Below are positions 40,572 to 49,533 of a stretch of 64,000 nt of DNA, piece after piece. The stretch lies in NCBI RefSeq assembly GCF_028751195.1, contig NZ_CP066784.1, positions 4,588,001 through 4,652,000 on the forward strand. The letters are read 5' to 3'. This stretch comes from Alicyclobacillus sp. ALC3 (GTDB lineage: Bacteria > Bacillota > Bacilli > Alicyclobacillales > Alicyclobacillaceae). Each line of letters starts with the position of its first letter. Within the stretch, counting starts at the first letter, position 1. Both the position numbers and the translations under genes were made by a program. Below the pieces are notes generated by a model that was not told where the DNA came from, searched no databases, and was given only the letters and a program-made list of their open reading frames with translations.

Positions 40572-41894
40572 TCATAGGTTGTTCGACGTCTTTGTGACAA
40601 GCCAACCAGCGATGTAGCCGGTCTGAGTAGAATTCAATTGAATTTTGTCCCACTTTCCGGATGTACCAATGACTTGCACGGTTTGCCCCTGTAGTACAGA
40701 CGCAATGACGCTGTAGTTGGTTCCTGGCCCAGAACGCACATAGGCTGACGATACGTTGACCGAGTACGAAACCGGGGAAGACCCGCTCGGTGAAGTGCCA
40801 GGACCACTTCTGCCTGTGTTCCCAGACCCCGTGCTCTTCGAAGTTGGATTTGTCGAAGGGGAAGTCGGCGGCGTCCAGTTTTGCGTAACGGACGGGTCTT
40901 GAACGGGATTGGCCTGCACAACGCCGTTGTCAAAGAACTGCTGTGCGGCCCACTTGGCCTCATTGGGATTCACAATCCAGTAGCTTAAGTCACCAGGGAT
41001 GTTCGGGTTCGGGTTATGAAACGACCCGGGCAAGGTCTCATGGATGATTTTATAGGTCTTGAACTGACCAGCATCAGAGGCCAGCTTCAAAATTTGCAGC
41101 ACACTCATGTTCGTCTGAACCGTACTATAGAACTCGTGGACGAGTGTAGGGAGTTGTGGGATGTTCGATGGCCGCAGCAGTTTGGCTGCTAAAGCTTGCA
41201 GAAAAACCTGCTGTCGCTCGGTGCGACCGATATCGCCGAGAGCGTCTTCGCGAAAACGCACGAAACCCAGTGCTTGCGGCCCGTTCAATGTTTGGACGCC
41301 GGGATTTAAGTCAATCATTCCGTACTGCTTGTCCCCCGTGTTGTAGTGCATGGGTTCTGGTACGTTGACAGTAATGCCGTGAATGGTGTTGACAATGTCC
41401 ACCAGACCACCGAAGTGAGTCAAGGCGTAGCTGTCAATCGGTTGGTGAATTAACGTCGAGACGACGTTGACTGTCGCCTGTGGTCCTCCCACCCAGAGAG
41501 CGGAATTGATTTTTCCGACGGTGCCGTCTGGTAGGGTAACTTTTGTATCGCGGGGTATGGAAAGCATCTCAATCCGCTGACTTTTGGGGTCGATGCTGCA
41601 TAGAATGAGCACGTCTGTGTTTCCACCTACTTGATGAGGCCGGGTATCTGTGCCGATCAAAAGTACGTTCGTCCGACCGACATCCTGGGGAGTTTCTTTG
41701 ATATGAACAGGGGTGATCGCTTTTCCTGTGGGTGATACAGCTGACAGCGGCCGATGGAGTTCATAATAGCCAGTACTGACTGCAGCTACGGCCAGGATGC
41801 CAATGGAAGACCCAATCAGGGCCTTTTTGCGGGGGTTGCGACGTTTTTTCCCGGTGTTTGGATACAGTTCGCTGTGGTGTTGTCGTCCTGACAA
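40572..41894 (-). CDS. LytR-CpsA-Psr (LCP) family protein with C-terminal SH3 domain
   Basis: 440 aa. A basic cytoplasmic tail (KKRRNPRKK) and a single helix (about 27-45) precede the LCP domain at about 75-225, with LLIGTDTRPHQVGGNTDVLI, SIPRDTKV and GFVRFREDALGDIGRTERQQ, the Asp/Arg residues that bind polyprenyl pyrophosphate. A Ser/Thr/Gly-rich linker at about 325-370 leads to an SH3b domain (YVRSGPGTNYSVIASVLQGQ ... TGYIAGWLV). LCP proteins attach wall glycopolymers to peptidoglycan; the SH3b domain adds wall binding. ATG start. Confidence 0.92.
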   Translation of the reverse strand: MSGRQHHSELYPNTGKKRRNPRKKALIGSSIGILAVAAVSTGYYELHRPLSAVSPTGKAITPVHIKETPQDVGRTNVLLIGTDTRPHQVGGNTDVLILCSIDPKSQRIEMLSIPRDTKVTLPDGTVGKINSALWVGGPQATVNVVSTLIHQPIDSYALTHFGGLVDIVNTIHGITVNVPEPMHYNTGDKQYGMIDLNPGVQTLNGPQALGFVRFREDALGDIGRTERQQVFLQALAAKLLRPSNIPQLPTLVHEFYSTVQTNMSVLQILKLASDAGQFKTYKIIHETLPGSFHNPNPNIPGDLSYWIVNPNEAKWAAQQFFDNGVVQANPVQDPSVTQNWTPPTSPSTNPTSKSTGSGNTGRSGPGTSPSGSSPVSYSVNVSSAYVRSGPGTNYSVIASVLQGQTVQVIGTSGKWDKIQLNSTQTGYIAGWLVTKTSNNL

Positions 41895-42078
41895 TGAAGG
41901 TCACTCCTTGCTGTCTTTTGGACGTCGTACCCGGTGAGTTGTAAAGCCGAAGTGAATGTCGCCAAGTGTCGAGACATGGATATTGTACACACATTTCGGA
42001 GGTGTGAGAAGCGTGAAGCGAGTGAATCGGCTCGTGAATTTCTGAAAAAATGGACACACACTTGAAGTTTACTGAAAG

Positions 42079-42108
42079 TTGACGTAAATTAACGAATACA
42101 CATCTAAT
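42079..42108 (+). promoter_or_regulatory. Promoter candidate for the PRA-PH-like gene
   Basis: TTGACG, 18-bp spacer, TCTAAT, about 42 bp before the start codon at 42150. The 255-bp divergent gap 41895-42149 shows nothing else. Confidence 0.45.
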
Positions 42109-42149
42109 AGGTGTTGCAAAGGGACTCATAGAAGCGCGGAGGTGACGGT

Positions 42150-42560
42150 ATGGCACAGCAGGAGCCGTGGCATCCCTCGTTTTCACAAGGTCCGAAAAGA
42201 CCCCAGGTGACCAGATATGACCGACTCGTTCGTGATCGCATTCCTGACATGATTGAGTCCATGGGTAACATTGCACTTTGTCGTGACCTTGACGACGAAA
42301 CCTTCGCGCAGGCGCTTCTTGCCACTTTGGTGCGGGCCAGTCAACAGTTTGCCGAGAGCGAGAGTTTGGAGACGATGGCAGACATGTTAGATGCTGTGGA
42401 CGCGTGGCTGGAAGTCAAGGGCCTGTCGATGGACGAAGTCGAGCACGCTCGCGAGGAACGCAGAAAACGCTGTGGAGGATTTGACCGGCGCCGATTTCTT
42501 GAAGTCGTCGCGGACGGCGACGCGGGCGATGTTTGGACCGCCCACGGCGCACATTGTTAG
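42150..42560 (+). CDS. PRA-PH-like (MazG-superfamily) protein with altered active site
   Basis: 136 aa. YDRLVRDRIPDMIESMG and the C-terminal VKGLSMDEVEHAREERRKRC-GGFDRRRFLE are the signatures of phosphoribosyl-ATP pyrophosphohydrolase-like house-cleaning enzymes. In the family, the first helix pair reads KL-x-EE-x-x-E and binds magnesium. Here that stretch is TLVRASQQFAE, without the acidic residues, while the second acidic segment (LETMADMLDAVDA) is kept. The enzyme may therefore be inactive or use another metal set. The ATG start has GGAGG about 8 nt upstream. Confidence 0.8.
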   Translation: MAQQEPWHPSFSQGPKRPQVTRYDRLVRDRIPDMIESMGNIALCRDLDDETFAQALLATLVRASQQFAESESLETMADMLDAVDAWLEVKGLSMDEVEHAREERRKRCGGFDRRRFLEVVADGDAGDVWTAHGAHC

Positions 42561-42615
42561 CGATTTTGCATCCACATTCAGCCCGTGAGAAGCTCTGAAA
42601 AGGGCCGAACACGGG

Positions 42616-42819
42616 CTATTCGTGATGCCCGGTCCAGGGTTGATTGAGGATGGTGTTGCATCCAAGGCAGATGTACCGGTACTGTTCGCGAACGGTGCGC
42701 GCGGGGACAGGCAGGTCCTCGCGGATTACGACACTTGCGTCCAACTCGACAATGCGCTCTTCACGAAATTGAGTACCACCGCATTGCGGGCAGGCGATTT
42801 CGTGCTTTGTTGCAGCCAT
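42616..42819 (-). CDS. Small zinc-ribbon protein (67 aa)
   Basis: Two Cys pairs, CPQCGGTQF and ICLGCNTIL, are separated by about 38 residues and form a single zinc ribbon. Between them is VELDASVVIREDLPVPARTV. I do not recognise a named family; proteins of this kind bind nucleic acid or accompany a larger enzyme. ATG start behind GGGGGTGAG. It stands alone between a convergent gene and the divergent DUF72 gene. Confidence 0.75.
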   Translation of the reverse strand: MAATKHEIACPQCGGTQFREERIVELDASVVIREDLPVPARTVREQYRYICLGCNTILNQPWTGHHE

Positions 42820-42987
42820 GCGTACTCACCCCCAGAGATAGATTCGAAAAAACACCCATTTCACGGCTCATTATAGCGAAGCAGAGCCAGACGTTCCAAC
42901 GTAGTAGTTCCAATACCGGTGGAACTGACGGACGATTATCGCCCCGGATGATATAATAAATCCAGAACCGCGAGGGACTGAGAGTAC

Positions 42988-43845
42988 ATGACGGTGTTGT
43001 GCGGGACTTGCGCATGGTCCGATCACGAACATTTTTACCCACGTCGCATGCGGTCGAGTGACCGCTTGTCGTTCTATGCGCGCTTTTTCCCCTTGGTAGA
43101 AGTCGATACCACCTACTACCACATCCCGCAACCGAACGCAGTGGCCAAGTGGGTAGAGTCGACACCTGATTCGTTTTTGTTTGACGTCAAGGCGTACCAT
43201 ACGCTCACCTTGCATGACCGCGGCGAGGCTGGCGCAGATGGCCGTGAGCGTGATCACCTGGCTTTCCGGAGTGCCCTGCTGCCGCTCATCGAAGCAACGA
43301 AATTGGGCACTGTGCTGTTCCAGTTTCCGCCTTGGTTTGTTCGTTCTGCAACCAATCAGCGCTATGTCGAAGAAATCTGCGTGAGGTACGCCGATTTGGT
43401 CGTGGCGGTCGAGTTTCGCCACCGCAGTTGGTGGTTGCCAAACGTACAGCCGGAGACTGTGCAGTGGTTGAAAGCATTGGCTGCTGTCAACGTCGTCTGC
43501 GATGAACCTCAGGTGGGCATGGGCACCATCCCCTTTATCCCGGAGGTAACTCGCGGCGAGGTAGTTGTCTTCCGCCTCCATGGGCGCAACGGGAGTATGT
43601 GGTACGAAAAGGGTTTGGTATCATCTGCACAAAGGTTTGATTACTTGTACACGCGCGAGGAGTTGGCTGACTTTCTGCCTGTTGTTTCGAGGTGGGCTGC
43701 AGAGGCCACGCACGTACATATCTTGATGAACAACAATCAGGGTGACTACGCAGTACGCAATGCGCTCGACTGGCAGGACCTGCTCGGGACCAAGCCTGGG
43801 GGTGATGTATCCCTGCTGCCGGGACGGCCCCAACCGTTTTTGTAG
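42988..43845 (+). CDS. DUF72 domain-containing protein
   Basis: 285-aa TIM-barrel-like protein. CGTCAWSDHEHFYPRRMRSS, FFPLVEVDTTYYHIP and FLFDVKAYHTLTLHDR are the typical N-terminal blocks, and VAVEFRHRSWW, VVFRLHGRNG and HVHILMNNNQGDYAVRNA follow. The family is widespread but has no established reaction, although a nuclease or phosphatase-like barrel has been suggested. ATG start with GAGGGAC upstream. It is followed closely by the small membrane gene. Confidence 0.92.
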   Translation: MTVLCGTCAWSDHEHFYPRRMRSSDRLSFYARFFPLVEVDTTYYHIPQPNAVAKWVESTPDSFLFDVKAYHTLTLHDRGEAGADGRERDHLAFRSALLPLIEATKLGTVLFQFPPWFVRSATNQRYVEEICVRYADLVVAVEFRHRSWWLPNVQPETVQWLKALAAVNVVCDEPQVGMGTIPFIPEVTRGEVVVFRLHGRNGSMWYEKGLVSSAQRFDYLYTREELADFLPVVSRWAAEATHVHILMNNNQGDYAVRNALDWQDLLGTKPGGDVSLLPGRPQPFL

Positions 43846-43881
43846 AGGCGGTCTCGCCTCTCTGTTGACTGGAGGATCACG

Positions 43882-44106
43882 ATGAACCAAAAGTTTCCCA
43901 ACTGGATGTTCGCGGCCTTCGCCATCGGCGTGTGGGAGTTGTGCGATCAAATCGCGCGCTTGTGGCATCTTCCGAACTTCCGCTGGGTCGGAGGCATCAT
44001 TGCCGCCGCACTCGTCTGTGTCATTGGCGTGAGGTACATGATTCGGTTTTTGCGCAGAGACAAGAATGCACGTCCGCCAGACGATGATGACTGGAAAAAC
44101 TACTGA
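43882..44106 (+). CDS. Small two-helix membrane protein (74 aa)
   Basis: Two hydrophobic segments, NWMFAAFAIGVWELCDQIAR (about 7-25) and VGGIIAAALVCVIGVRYMIR (about 36-55), with a charged tail DDDDWKNY. No family recognised. The ATG has GGAGG 7 nt upstream. It lies 17 bp before the crotonase gene and 36 bp after DUF72, so all three may be transcribed together. Confidence 0.75.
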   Translation: MNQKFPNWMFAAFAIGVWELCDQIARLWHLPNFRWVGGIIAAALVCVIGVRYMIRFLRRDKNARPPDDDDWKNY

Positions 44107-44122
44107 GAGAGGACTGTTTCTA

Positions 44123-44899
44123 ATGCCCGAAGTACATCTTGAACGGACCGACGAATTGGCCGTGATCACCCTAGACAACCCCCCTATGAATGTATTAAGC
44201 CTCGAGATGAGCCAAAAAATTGCAGCCGTGGTGGCTGAACTAGAAACAGATAAATCCGTCGTCGCGGTCATCCTGACTGGGGCTGGAAATCGGGCGTTCA
44301 TGGCTGGTGCAGATATCAAAGAATTCACAGGATTTATCGCCTTGCAAAAGGCAGGTGAAGCAGCCACTGCCTTTGACGACACGATGCAACGCCTGCATCG
44401 TCTTTCAAAACCTACGATTGCGGCACTCAATGGATTTACCCTGGGTGGTGGATGTGAGTTGGCACTTGCCTGTGACTTTCGGATTGCTGAAGAACAGGTG
44501 CAGATTGGATTTCCCGAGGTGAAACTCGGGCTGTTCCCGGGAGCTGGTGGCACACAGAGACTGCCTCGTTTGGTTGGCGAGTCCCGCGCCAAGGAACTCA
44601 TTTTGACGGGGGAATCGATTTCCGCAAACAAGGCTCTGGAGATTGGTCTGGTCAACCGCGTTGTTCCTGCTGGGCAAGCAGTTGCTGCAGCAAAAGACTT
44701 TGCGTCTGTTTTTCGCGAGCGCAGCCAAGTTTCCATAGGATTGGCTAAACGCGCAATCGATGAGGGACTGGATGGAACACTGGATGATGGACTGAGGCTA
44801 GAGGCAAGGCTGTTTGGTGAAGTCTTTAGCGCGCAAGATGTCACGGAAGGTGTGACTGCCTTTCTGGAAAAACGCGCGCCAAAGTTCCAGCACCGTTGA
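44123..44899 (+). CDS. Enoyl-CoA hydratase (crotonase)
   Basis: 258-aa crotonase. The oxyanion hole is AFMAGADIKEFTGF and LNGFTLGGGCELALACDFR. Both catalytic Glu are present (GGGCE and GFPEVKLGLFPGAGGTQRL), so it should hydrate trans-2-enoyl-CoA in beta-oxidation. It contrasts with the crotonase at 8335, which lacks both. The start is ATG 44123 with GAGAGGAC upstream; the longer frame overlaps the previous gene. Confidence 0.93.
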   Translation: MPEVHLERTDELAVITLDNPPMNVLSLEMSQKIAAVVAELETDKSVVAVILTGAGNRAFMAGADIKEFTGFIALQKAGEAATAFDDTMQRLHRLSKPTIAALNGFTLGGGCELALACDFRIAEEQVQIGFPEVKLGLFPGAGGTQRLPRLVGESRAKELILTGESISANKALEIGLVNRVVPAGQAVAAAKDFASVFRERSQVSIGLAKRAIDEGLDGTLDDGLRLEARLFGEVFSAQDVTEGVTAFLEKRAPKFQHR

Positions 44900-44906
44900 T
44901 TCAAAC

Positions 44907-45788
44907 TCACCAGGATGTCTGTAACCAATCTCCATTCCAATCACGGATGGGCCCATAGACGGCTGGGGGTGCAAGTTGAAGGCCTTTGGCCACCTCTGGA
45001 TGCAGAAGCCCAAGTAGTTGTTCAAGACCGTCAAATAGGCGGGGAGACGGTCTGCAGTACAGACCTTCCGACAAGACAAATAGATGTTGACTGCAAAACG
45101 CCGGGGTGGCTTGCCAACCGCTCCGGCGTTTGATCTTTTCGAGCGGAACCTTGTGCTGCGGGATGCCGGTCCAGCACGCGAGCATCACGTCCGGTTGGGC
45201 GGCAAGCACTTGCTGTCCGTCATCTTGAACTTGAGCTCCAGGTCGGTCGGCAAAAATGTTCCTGGCGCCGACGCGGTGGCACAGTTCGGTCAACCAGTTG
45301 TCGCGTCCAGGTGAGAATACTGGGTTAGGCCACCATTCGATGTAGACGGAAGGTCGCTCGTGAAGTGGCGCCGTTGCCTCAGTGACTCGCTCCAGTCGAC
45401 CCCGCAGCACATCTACAAGCGATTGCACATCGATCTCTTTCCGTACGGATGCGGGTAGCGCGTCCGCGATGCGGCTGGCGTCCTGGAGTACATCCTCGAA
45501 ACTGTGCGGTGACAACGTCACTTGTGTCAGTCCGGCATGCTGAACGGCCTCCACGACCTTTTCCATGCCTGGAACAGACAGCGAAGAGACGACAAGGTCG
45601 GGGCGAAGAGCAGTGAGTGCGTCGATGTCTATGTCTAAATCTGGTCCTAGTTTGGGCAGGCGTGCCACCACATGTTCGGGGTAGTCGGAGTACAGGTCGA
45701 CCCCGGCGATGTGGTCACCTAAGCCAAGGGCACAGAGGAGTTCCGTGTTGCTTGGGCAGAGTGAAGCGATGCGGATGTTGCTTTGCAT
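44907..45788 (-). CDS. Cobalamin/Fe-siderophore-binding protein-like (BtuF-like), no signal peptide
   Basis: 293 aa of the periplasmic-binding-protein fold III: RIASLCPSNTELLCALGLGD, LGPDLDIDIDALTALRPDLV and VYIEWWPNPVFSPGRDNWL, then AAQPDVMLACWTG. These match BtuF-type cobalamin-binding proteins. No signal peptide or lipobox is visible. This is usual for the cytosolic members, but means it is not a conventional receptor. The start is ATG 45788 behind GGGGGG; the longer frame adds a basic stretch without a binding site. No permease or ATPase gene is adjacent. A B12 link would fit NrdJ. Confidence 0.82.
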   Translation of the reverse strand: MQSNIRIASLCPSNTELLCALGLGDHIAGVDLYSDYPEHVVARLPKLGPDLDIDIDALTALRPDLVVSSLSVPGMEKVVEAVQHAGLTQVTLSPHSFEDVLQDASRIADALPASVRKEIDVQSLVDVLRGRLERVTEATAPLHERPSVYIEWWPNPVFSPGRDNWLTELCHRVGARNIFADRPGAQVQDDGQQVLAAQPDVMLACWTGIPQHKVPLEKIKRRSGWQATPAFCSQHLFVLSEGLYCRPSPRLFDGLEQLLGLLHPEVAKGLQLAPPAVYGPIRDWNGDWLQTSW

Positions 45789-45863
45789 TGTGGCCCCCCA
45801 GACGGATCGGATTGTCAGTTTTCTGCGTCTTCGATAAAATGGCAAAAGGGCGGGTGACTGGAC

Positions 45864-46235
45864 TTAGCGAATCGTAGTTTGTAACAAGTGACTCAACTGC
45901 TTGGCGAACGGGGGGGAGAGTCGCGTGTACAAGGAGACACTGTTTTGTTCGATCACGCCAGCCGGCGAGATTAAATAGAGCAGGGTGGCAACAATCTTAT
46001 AGGGATGACCACCACTTTCCAGTACACCAGACCTCACCCATGCGCCGCGGAACTCGTCCTCTTGGCACTCCACGAGTCCAAGAATGTTGCGCAGGGCAAT
46101 TCGGTAAGTCCGGTGGCTGCGCTGCAGAATAAACTCCTCCGTCGTTAGTTGGTAGCGAACTCCGGAGCGAATTTCACTTCGTTTGAGTTCCCCTCGCAGG
46201 GTTTGGACTTTCGGAAACCGATTCAGGGTCATCAT
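45864..46235 (-). CDS. Hypothetical protein, possible PH-like fold
   Basis: 123 aa from ATG 46235 (AAAGG nearby). The sequence VRYQLTTEEFILQRSHRTYRIALRNILGLV alternates strands like a bacterial pleckstrin-homology or GRAM domain, with a C-terminal helix (PPFAKQLSHLLQTTIR). No catalytic motif and no membrane segment. The family is not recognised. It is divergent from the CAX exchanger, whose upstream region it overlaps. Confidence 0.6.
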   Translation of the reverse strand: MMTLNRFPKVQTLRGELKRSEIRSGVRYQLTTEEFILQRSHRTYRIALRNILGLVECQEDEFRGAWVRSGVLESGGHPYKIVATLLYLISPAGVIEQNSVSLYTRLSPPFAKQLSHLLQTTIR

Positions 46236-46326
46236 CCTTTCACGATAATTATAATCTGACCCGAAAATAGGGTAAAGTGTGTGCAAAGCAACACTGCGTT
46301 TCGTCTGGAACAGGAGATGGCAACTG

Positions 46327-47373
46327 TTGAATCGTTGGATATGGCCGATTAGCGCCGTGCTCGTAGCGGTCAGTGTGGTAGTTCACCAAATGCACGCCAG
46401 TTTGTTGTCGGTCTTTGTCACAAGTTGTCTGGCGATCATTCCGTTGGCAGCGCTTATGGGACAGTCGACGGAAACAATTGCTGCGCGGGTGGGGCCACGG
46501 GTTGGCGGTCTCTTGTCTGCTACCTTTGGCAACGCGGTTGAGTTGATTATTGGCATCTTTGCGTTACGCGGCGGCTACCTGACTCTGGTGAAGGCATCCA
46601 TCACAGGTTCCATCATTGGCAACCTGTTGTTTGTCCTCGGGGTCAGTTTTCTCATTGGCGGCATTCGTCACCCACTGCAGAGGTTTAACACCAGGGCGGC
46701 TCGAAGCAACGCCGCGATGCTGGTAATGGGCATTGCGGTCGCCTTTGTCGTTCCTGCCAGCTTTACTCTGCATGGAAGTCACGCTGTCACTCTCTCGGCT
46801 GCCACAGCTGTGGTGTTGTTCTGCATCTACGCTGCTGGGCTGTTGTTCAGCTTGTTCACACACTCACGCTATTTTGAGTACATTCACGAAGAGGAAACCT
46901 CCGCATCCAACTCGACTTCGAGATTCTGGCTGGCTGCACTTGTGCTCTGCCTTGCTACTGCACTCGTGAGTATGGAGAGCGATTGGCTGGTTGCAGGCGT
47001 CAAGCAGGTGGGTCATAGTTTAGGTTGGGGTCAGATGTTTATCGGTGTTGTGGTCGTAGCGGTTGTGGGCAACGCTGCAGAGCATGTGTCAGCGGTCTGG
47101 ATGGCCTGGAAGGACCGGATGGACCTTTCACTGGAGATCGCGGTCGGCAGTACGCTGCAAGTCGCCATGTTCGTCGCGCCGCTCTTGTTCTTCGTGAGTT
47201 GGGGGATTGGACATACGATGCCACTCGTTTTTACGTGGCCGGAACTCGTGAGTATGGGTGCCTCGGTTTTGTTAGTTGTTGTCTTGATGAACGACGGAGA
47301 GTCAAACTGGCTTGAGGGCGCAATGGCCGTTGGGGCATATCTGATTATGGCGGTGGGCTTTTACACGTTGTAA
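46327..47373 (+). CDS. Calcium/cation:proton antiporter (CAX family)
   Basis: 348-aa polytopic membrane protein. The two inverted alpha-repeats each contain the ion-binding signature: LSATFGNAVELIIGIFALRG (about 67-86) and VVGNAAEHVSAVWMAWKDR (about 240-258), followed by EIAVGSTLQVAMFVAPLL. About eleven helices are seen. It exports Ca2+ or other cations in exchange for protons. The start is TTG 46327 with AGGAG 10 nt upstream (CTG 46324 also possible); the longer GTG frame overlaps the divergent gene. Confidence 0.9.
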   Translation: MNRWIWPISAVLVAVSVVVHQMHASLLSVFVTSCLAIIPLAALMGQSTETIAARVGPRVGGLLSATFGNAVELIIGIFALRGGYLTLVKASITGSIIGNLLFVLGVSFLIGGIRHPLQRFNTRAARSNAAMLVMGIAVAFVVPASFTLHGSHAVTLSAATAVVLFCIYAAGLLFSLFTHSRYFEYIHEEETSASNSTSRFWLAALVLCLATALVSMESDWLVAGVKQVGHSLGWGQMFIGVVVVAVVGNAAEHVSAVWMAWKDRMDLSLEIAVGSTLQVAMFVAPLLFFVSWGIGHTMPLVFTWPELVSMGASVLLVVVLMNDGESNWLEGAMAVGAYLIMAVGFYTL

Positions 47374-47408
47374 GTCAACGGTGAGTCAGCGCGCTTGGGG
47401 GGATCGGC

Positions 47409-48173
47409 ATGCGGTTTTTTCGGGAAATTGCGAAACACTTTGGCATCGGGCTTGTAACGATTCTGCCATTCGCATTGGTTATTTGGGTGTTGGTCACCAT
47501 CTTCCGTTTAGTGGACGGTATGTTCGGTCCATGGGTAAACAATATCTTTGGTGTCGAGGTGCCTGGCGTCGGTTTTGTCCTGGTTCTGATTGGAACCACG
47601 TTAGTTGGGGCCCTGACAAAGGTGTATATCAGTCATGAGTTCCTGCAGTTGATGGACGCCCTCTTCCGACGCATTCCGTTCGTAAAATCTCTTTACACGG
47701 CTTTTACCGAACTCGTGCAGAGCTTGCTCGGGGGGAAGCGCAGGGGCTTCCGACGCGCCGTGTTGGTGGAATGGCCGGACGACCGCGCAAAAGTGGTGGG
47801 CCTCGTTACCAATGAAGAAATTCCATCATCGATGGACCCGACCGGTACGCTTGTTGCCGTCTACTTGCCGAACACATTTCAATTCGCGGGCATTACTGTC
47901 CTCGTGGATGCGTCACGCATCACACCGTGCGACCTGTCGGTGGAGGAAGCCTTTAAGTTCTCACTCTCGGGTGGTCTCACCAACGTCCATACTGACCGTC
48001 CAGTGCGCAAGCAGCGGATAGCGCGCGCGAGAGAAATGCCAGCCGCCGAAGACGACGACCGGTACGACCTGGACGCTGAACCAGCCACCGAGCGGGAGAA
48101 CAAACCGACTCGTATGCCAGGGAATCCTCCTGCCGGCTCATCGGAGGCAGACATGAAGTCATCGTCAGGCTGA
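47409..48173 (+). CDS. DUF502 membrane protein
   Basis: 254 aa. Two N-terminal helices (GLVTILPFALVIWVLVTIF and VGFVLVLIGTTLVGALTKVY) are followed by the DUF502 body with RRIPFVKSLYTAFTELVQSL and LPNTFQFAGITVLVDASRIT. The C-terminal 50 residues are charged and disordered-looking. Function is unknown; in this family the domain is a small inner-membrane beta-rich module. The ATG start lies 35 bp after the exchanger gene, so they may be co-transcribed. Confidence 0.88.
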   Translation: MRFFREIAKHFGIGLVTILPFALVIWVLVTIFRLVDGMFGPWVNNIFGVEVPGVGFVLVLIGTTLVGALTKVYISHEFLQLMDALFRRIPFVKSLYTAFTELVQSLLGGKRRGFRRAVLVEWPDDRAKVVGLVTNEEIPSSMDPTGTLVAVYLPNTFQFAGITVLVDASRITPCDLSVEEAFKFSLSGGLTNVHTDRPVRKQRIARAREMPAAEDDDRYDLDAEPATERENKPTRMPGNPPAGSSEADMKSSSG

Positions 48174-48190
48174 GCAGGGGTTTGAATTAC

Positions 48191-49414
48191 TTACATGCGC
48201 TCACGCGGTTGATAACCTTTCTTGCGCAAGGTTTCAATGACCTCTTGGATATGTCGTTTGTCACGAGTTTCTAGGTCAATTTCGATTTTCGTCTGGCCAA
48301 ATGCAATGCCTGGACCCACGCGTTGGTGAGAAATTGTAACGACATTCGCGCCAAGTTCAGCTATGACGTCGAGTAAGCCGTGCAGCGCGCCGGGGCGGTC
48401 GGCTACCAAGACCGCGATTTGCAGGTAGCGCCCGGCCTCAGTGAGTCCGTGTTCGATCACTTTGGACAGCACAGTCACATCGATGTTGCCACCGCTCAAC
48501 ACTATCACTGTATCGCCGAGGCCGGCCGGGATCTTTTGGTACACAGCGGCGGCGACGGCGGCCGCTGCTGCTCCTTCTGCAACGAGTTTACTGCGCTCTA
48601 ACAGCAGGACCATTGACCGCGTAATTTCCTCTTCCTCCACAGTCACAACATCGTCCACAAGGCGCTGGGCCATCGCAAAGGTGAGGTCGCCGGGGCGTTT
48701 GACAGCGATGCCGTCAGCCACCGTCGCCGCCAGTGGTACGGTCGTTACGGCTCCTGCGTCTAGTGACCCACGGAAGCAGGCAGCAGCTGCCGCTTCAACG
48801 CCAATAATGCGAACGTCCGGTCGGACAGTTTTTGCAGCCAGCGCCACGCCTGCAGCTAATCCGCCGCCACCCATGGGTACAACGATGGCTTTTACAGTGG
48901 ACAACTGTTGAACAATCTCGAGTCCGATTGTCCCTTGACCAGCGATGATGGCAGGGTCGTCAAACGCGTGTACGTACGTCAACCCACGGGTGACTTGGAG
49001 TTCCCGGGCGTGCGCGTAGGCTTCGTCATAGGACGAACCAGCCAACACTACGTCGGCTCCGTACGCTGCTGTAGCGGAGACTTTTGCCAGGCTCGCGTTT
49101 TGCGGCATGACGATTGTACATGGGATGCCTTGCAAGGAGGCCGCATACGCCACTCCCTGAGCGTGATTGCCAGCTGATGCAGCGATGACACCCCGGCTGC
49201 GCTCCACATCAGAGAGTGTGTGGAGTTTGTTAAAGGCGCCTCGGAGTTTGAACGACCCTGTCTTCTGCAGGTTCTCAAGTTTGAGGAAGATGCGAGACCC
49301 CGCCAATTGTGACAAAGTCCCTGAGTAGTCAAGGGGAGTCACTTGTGCAACTGCCTGCAGCCGGTCTCTGGCTGTCTCGATTTCGGTGTATGTAGGGAAG
49401 TGCATGTCCGCCAT
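48191..49414 (-). CDS. ilvA: Threonine ammonia-lyase
   Basis: 407 aa, the length of the one-ACT-domain (TdcB-ACT) form. The PLP Lys lies in TGSFKLRGAFNKL (about 55-67). The phosphate loop is PMGGGGLAAG and SAGNHAQG is present. The C-terminal ACT domain (about 328-402: LQIAVLVADRPGALHGLLDV) can bind an amino acid. It converts threonine to 2-oxobutyrate. The ACT domain suggests regulation by isoleucine or valine, though some catabolic forms also have it. ATG start with GGAGCGAGGAG upstream. Monocistronic. Confidence 0.93.
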   Translation of the reverse strand: MADMHFPTYTEIETARDRLQAVAQVTPLDYSGTLSQLAGSRIFLKLENLQKTGSFKLRGAFNKLHTLSDVERSRGVIAASAGNHAQGVAYAASLQGIPCTIVMPQNASLAKVSATAAYGADVVLAGSSYDEAYAHARELQVTRGLTYVHAFDDPAIIAGQGTIGLEIVQQLSTVKAIVVPMGGGGLAAGVALAAKTVRPDVRIIGVEAAAAACFRGSLDAGAVTTVPLAATVADGIAVKRPGDLTFAMAQRLVDDVVTVEEEEITRSMVLLLERSKLVAEGAAAAAVAAAVYQKIPAGLGDTVIVLSGGNIDVTVLSKVIEHGLTEAGRYLQIAVLVADRPGALHGLLDVIAELGANVVTISHQRVGPGIAFGQTKIEIDLETRDKRHIQEVIETLRKKGYQPRERM

Positions 49415-49533
49415 GGGTACGCTCCTCGCTCCGGTTGCGGCATCAGCCGTCGGGCAGTCAATTGTAGGTCGATTTCAGGCTGTGTTACAATTCTAGCAAA
49501 CTAACTTCATGGTTTGCAGTGGGAGGTCCGCTG

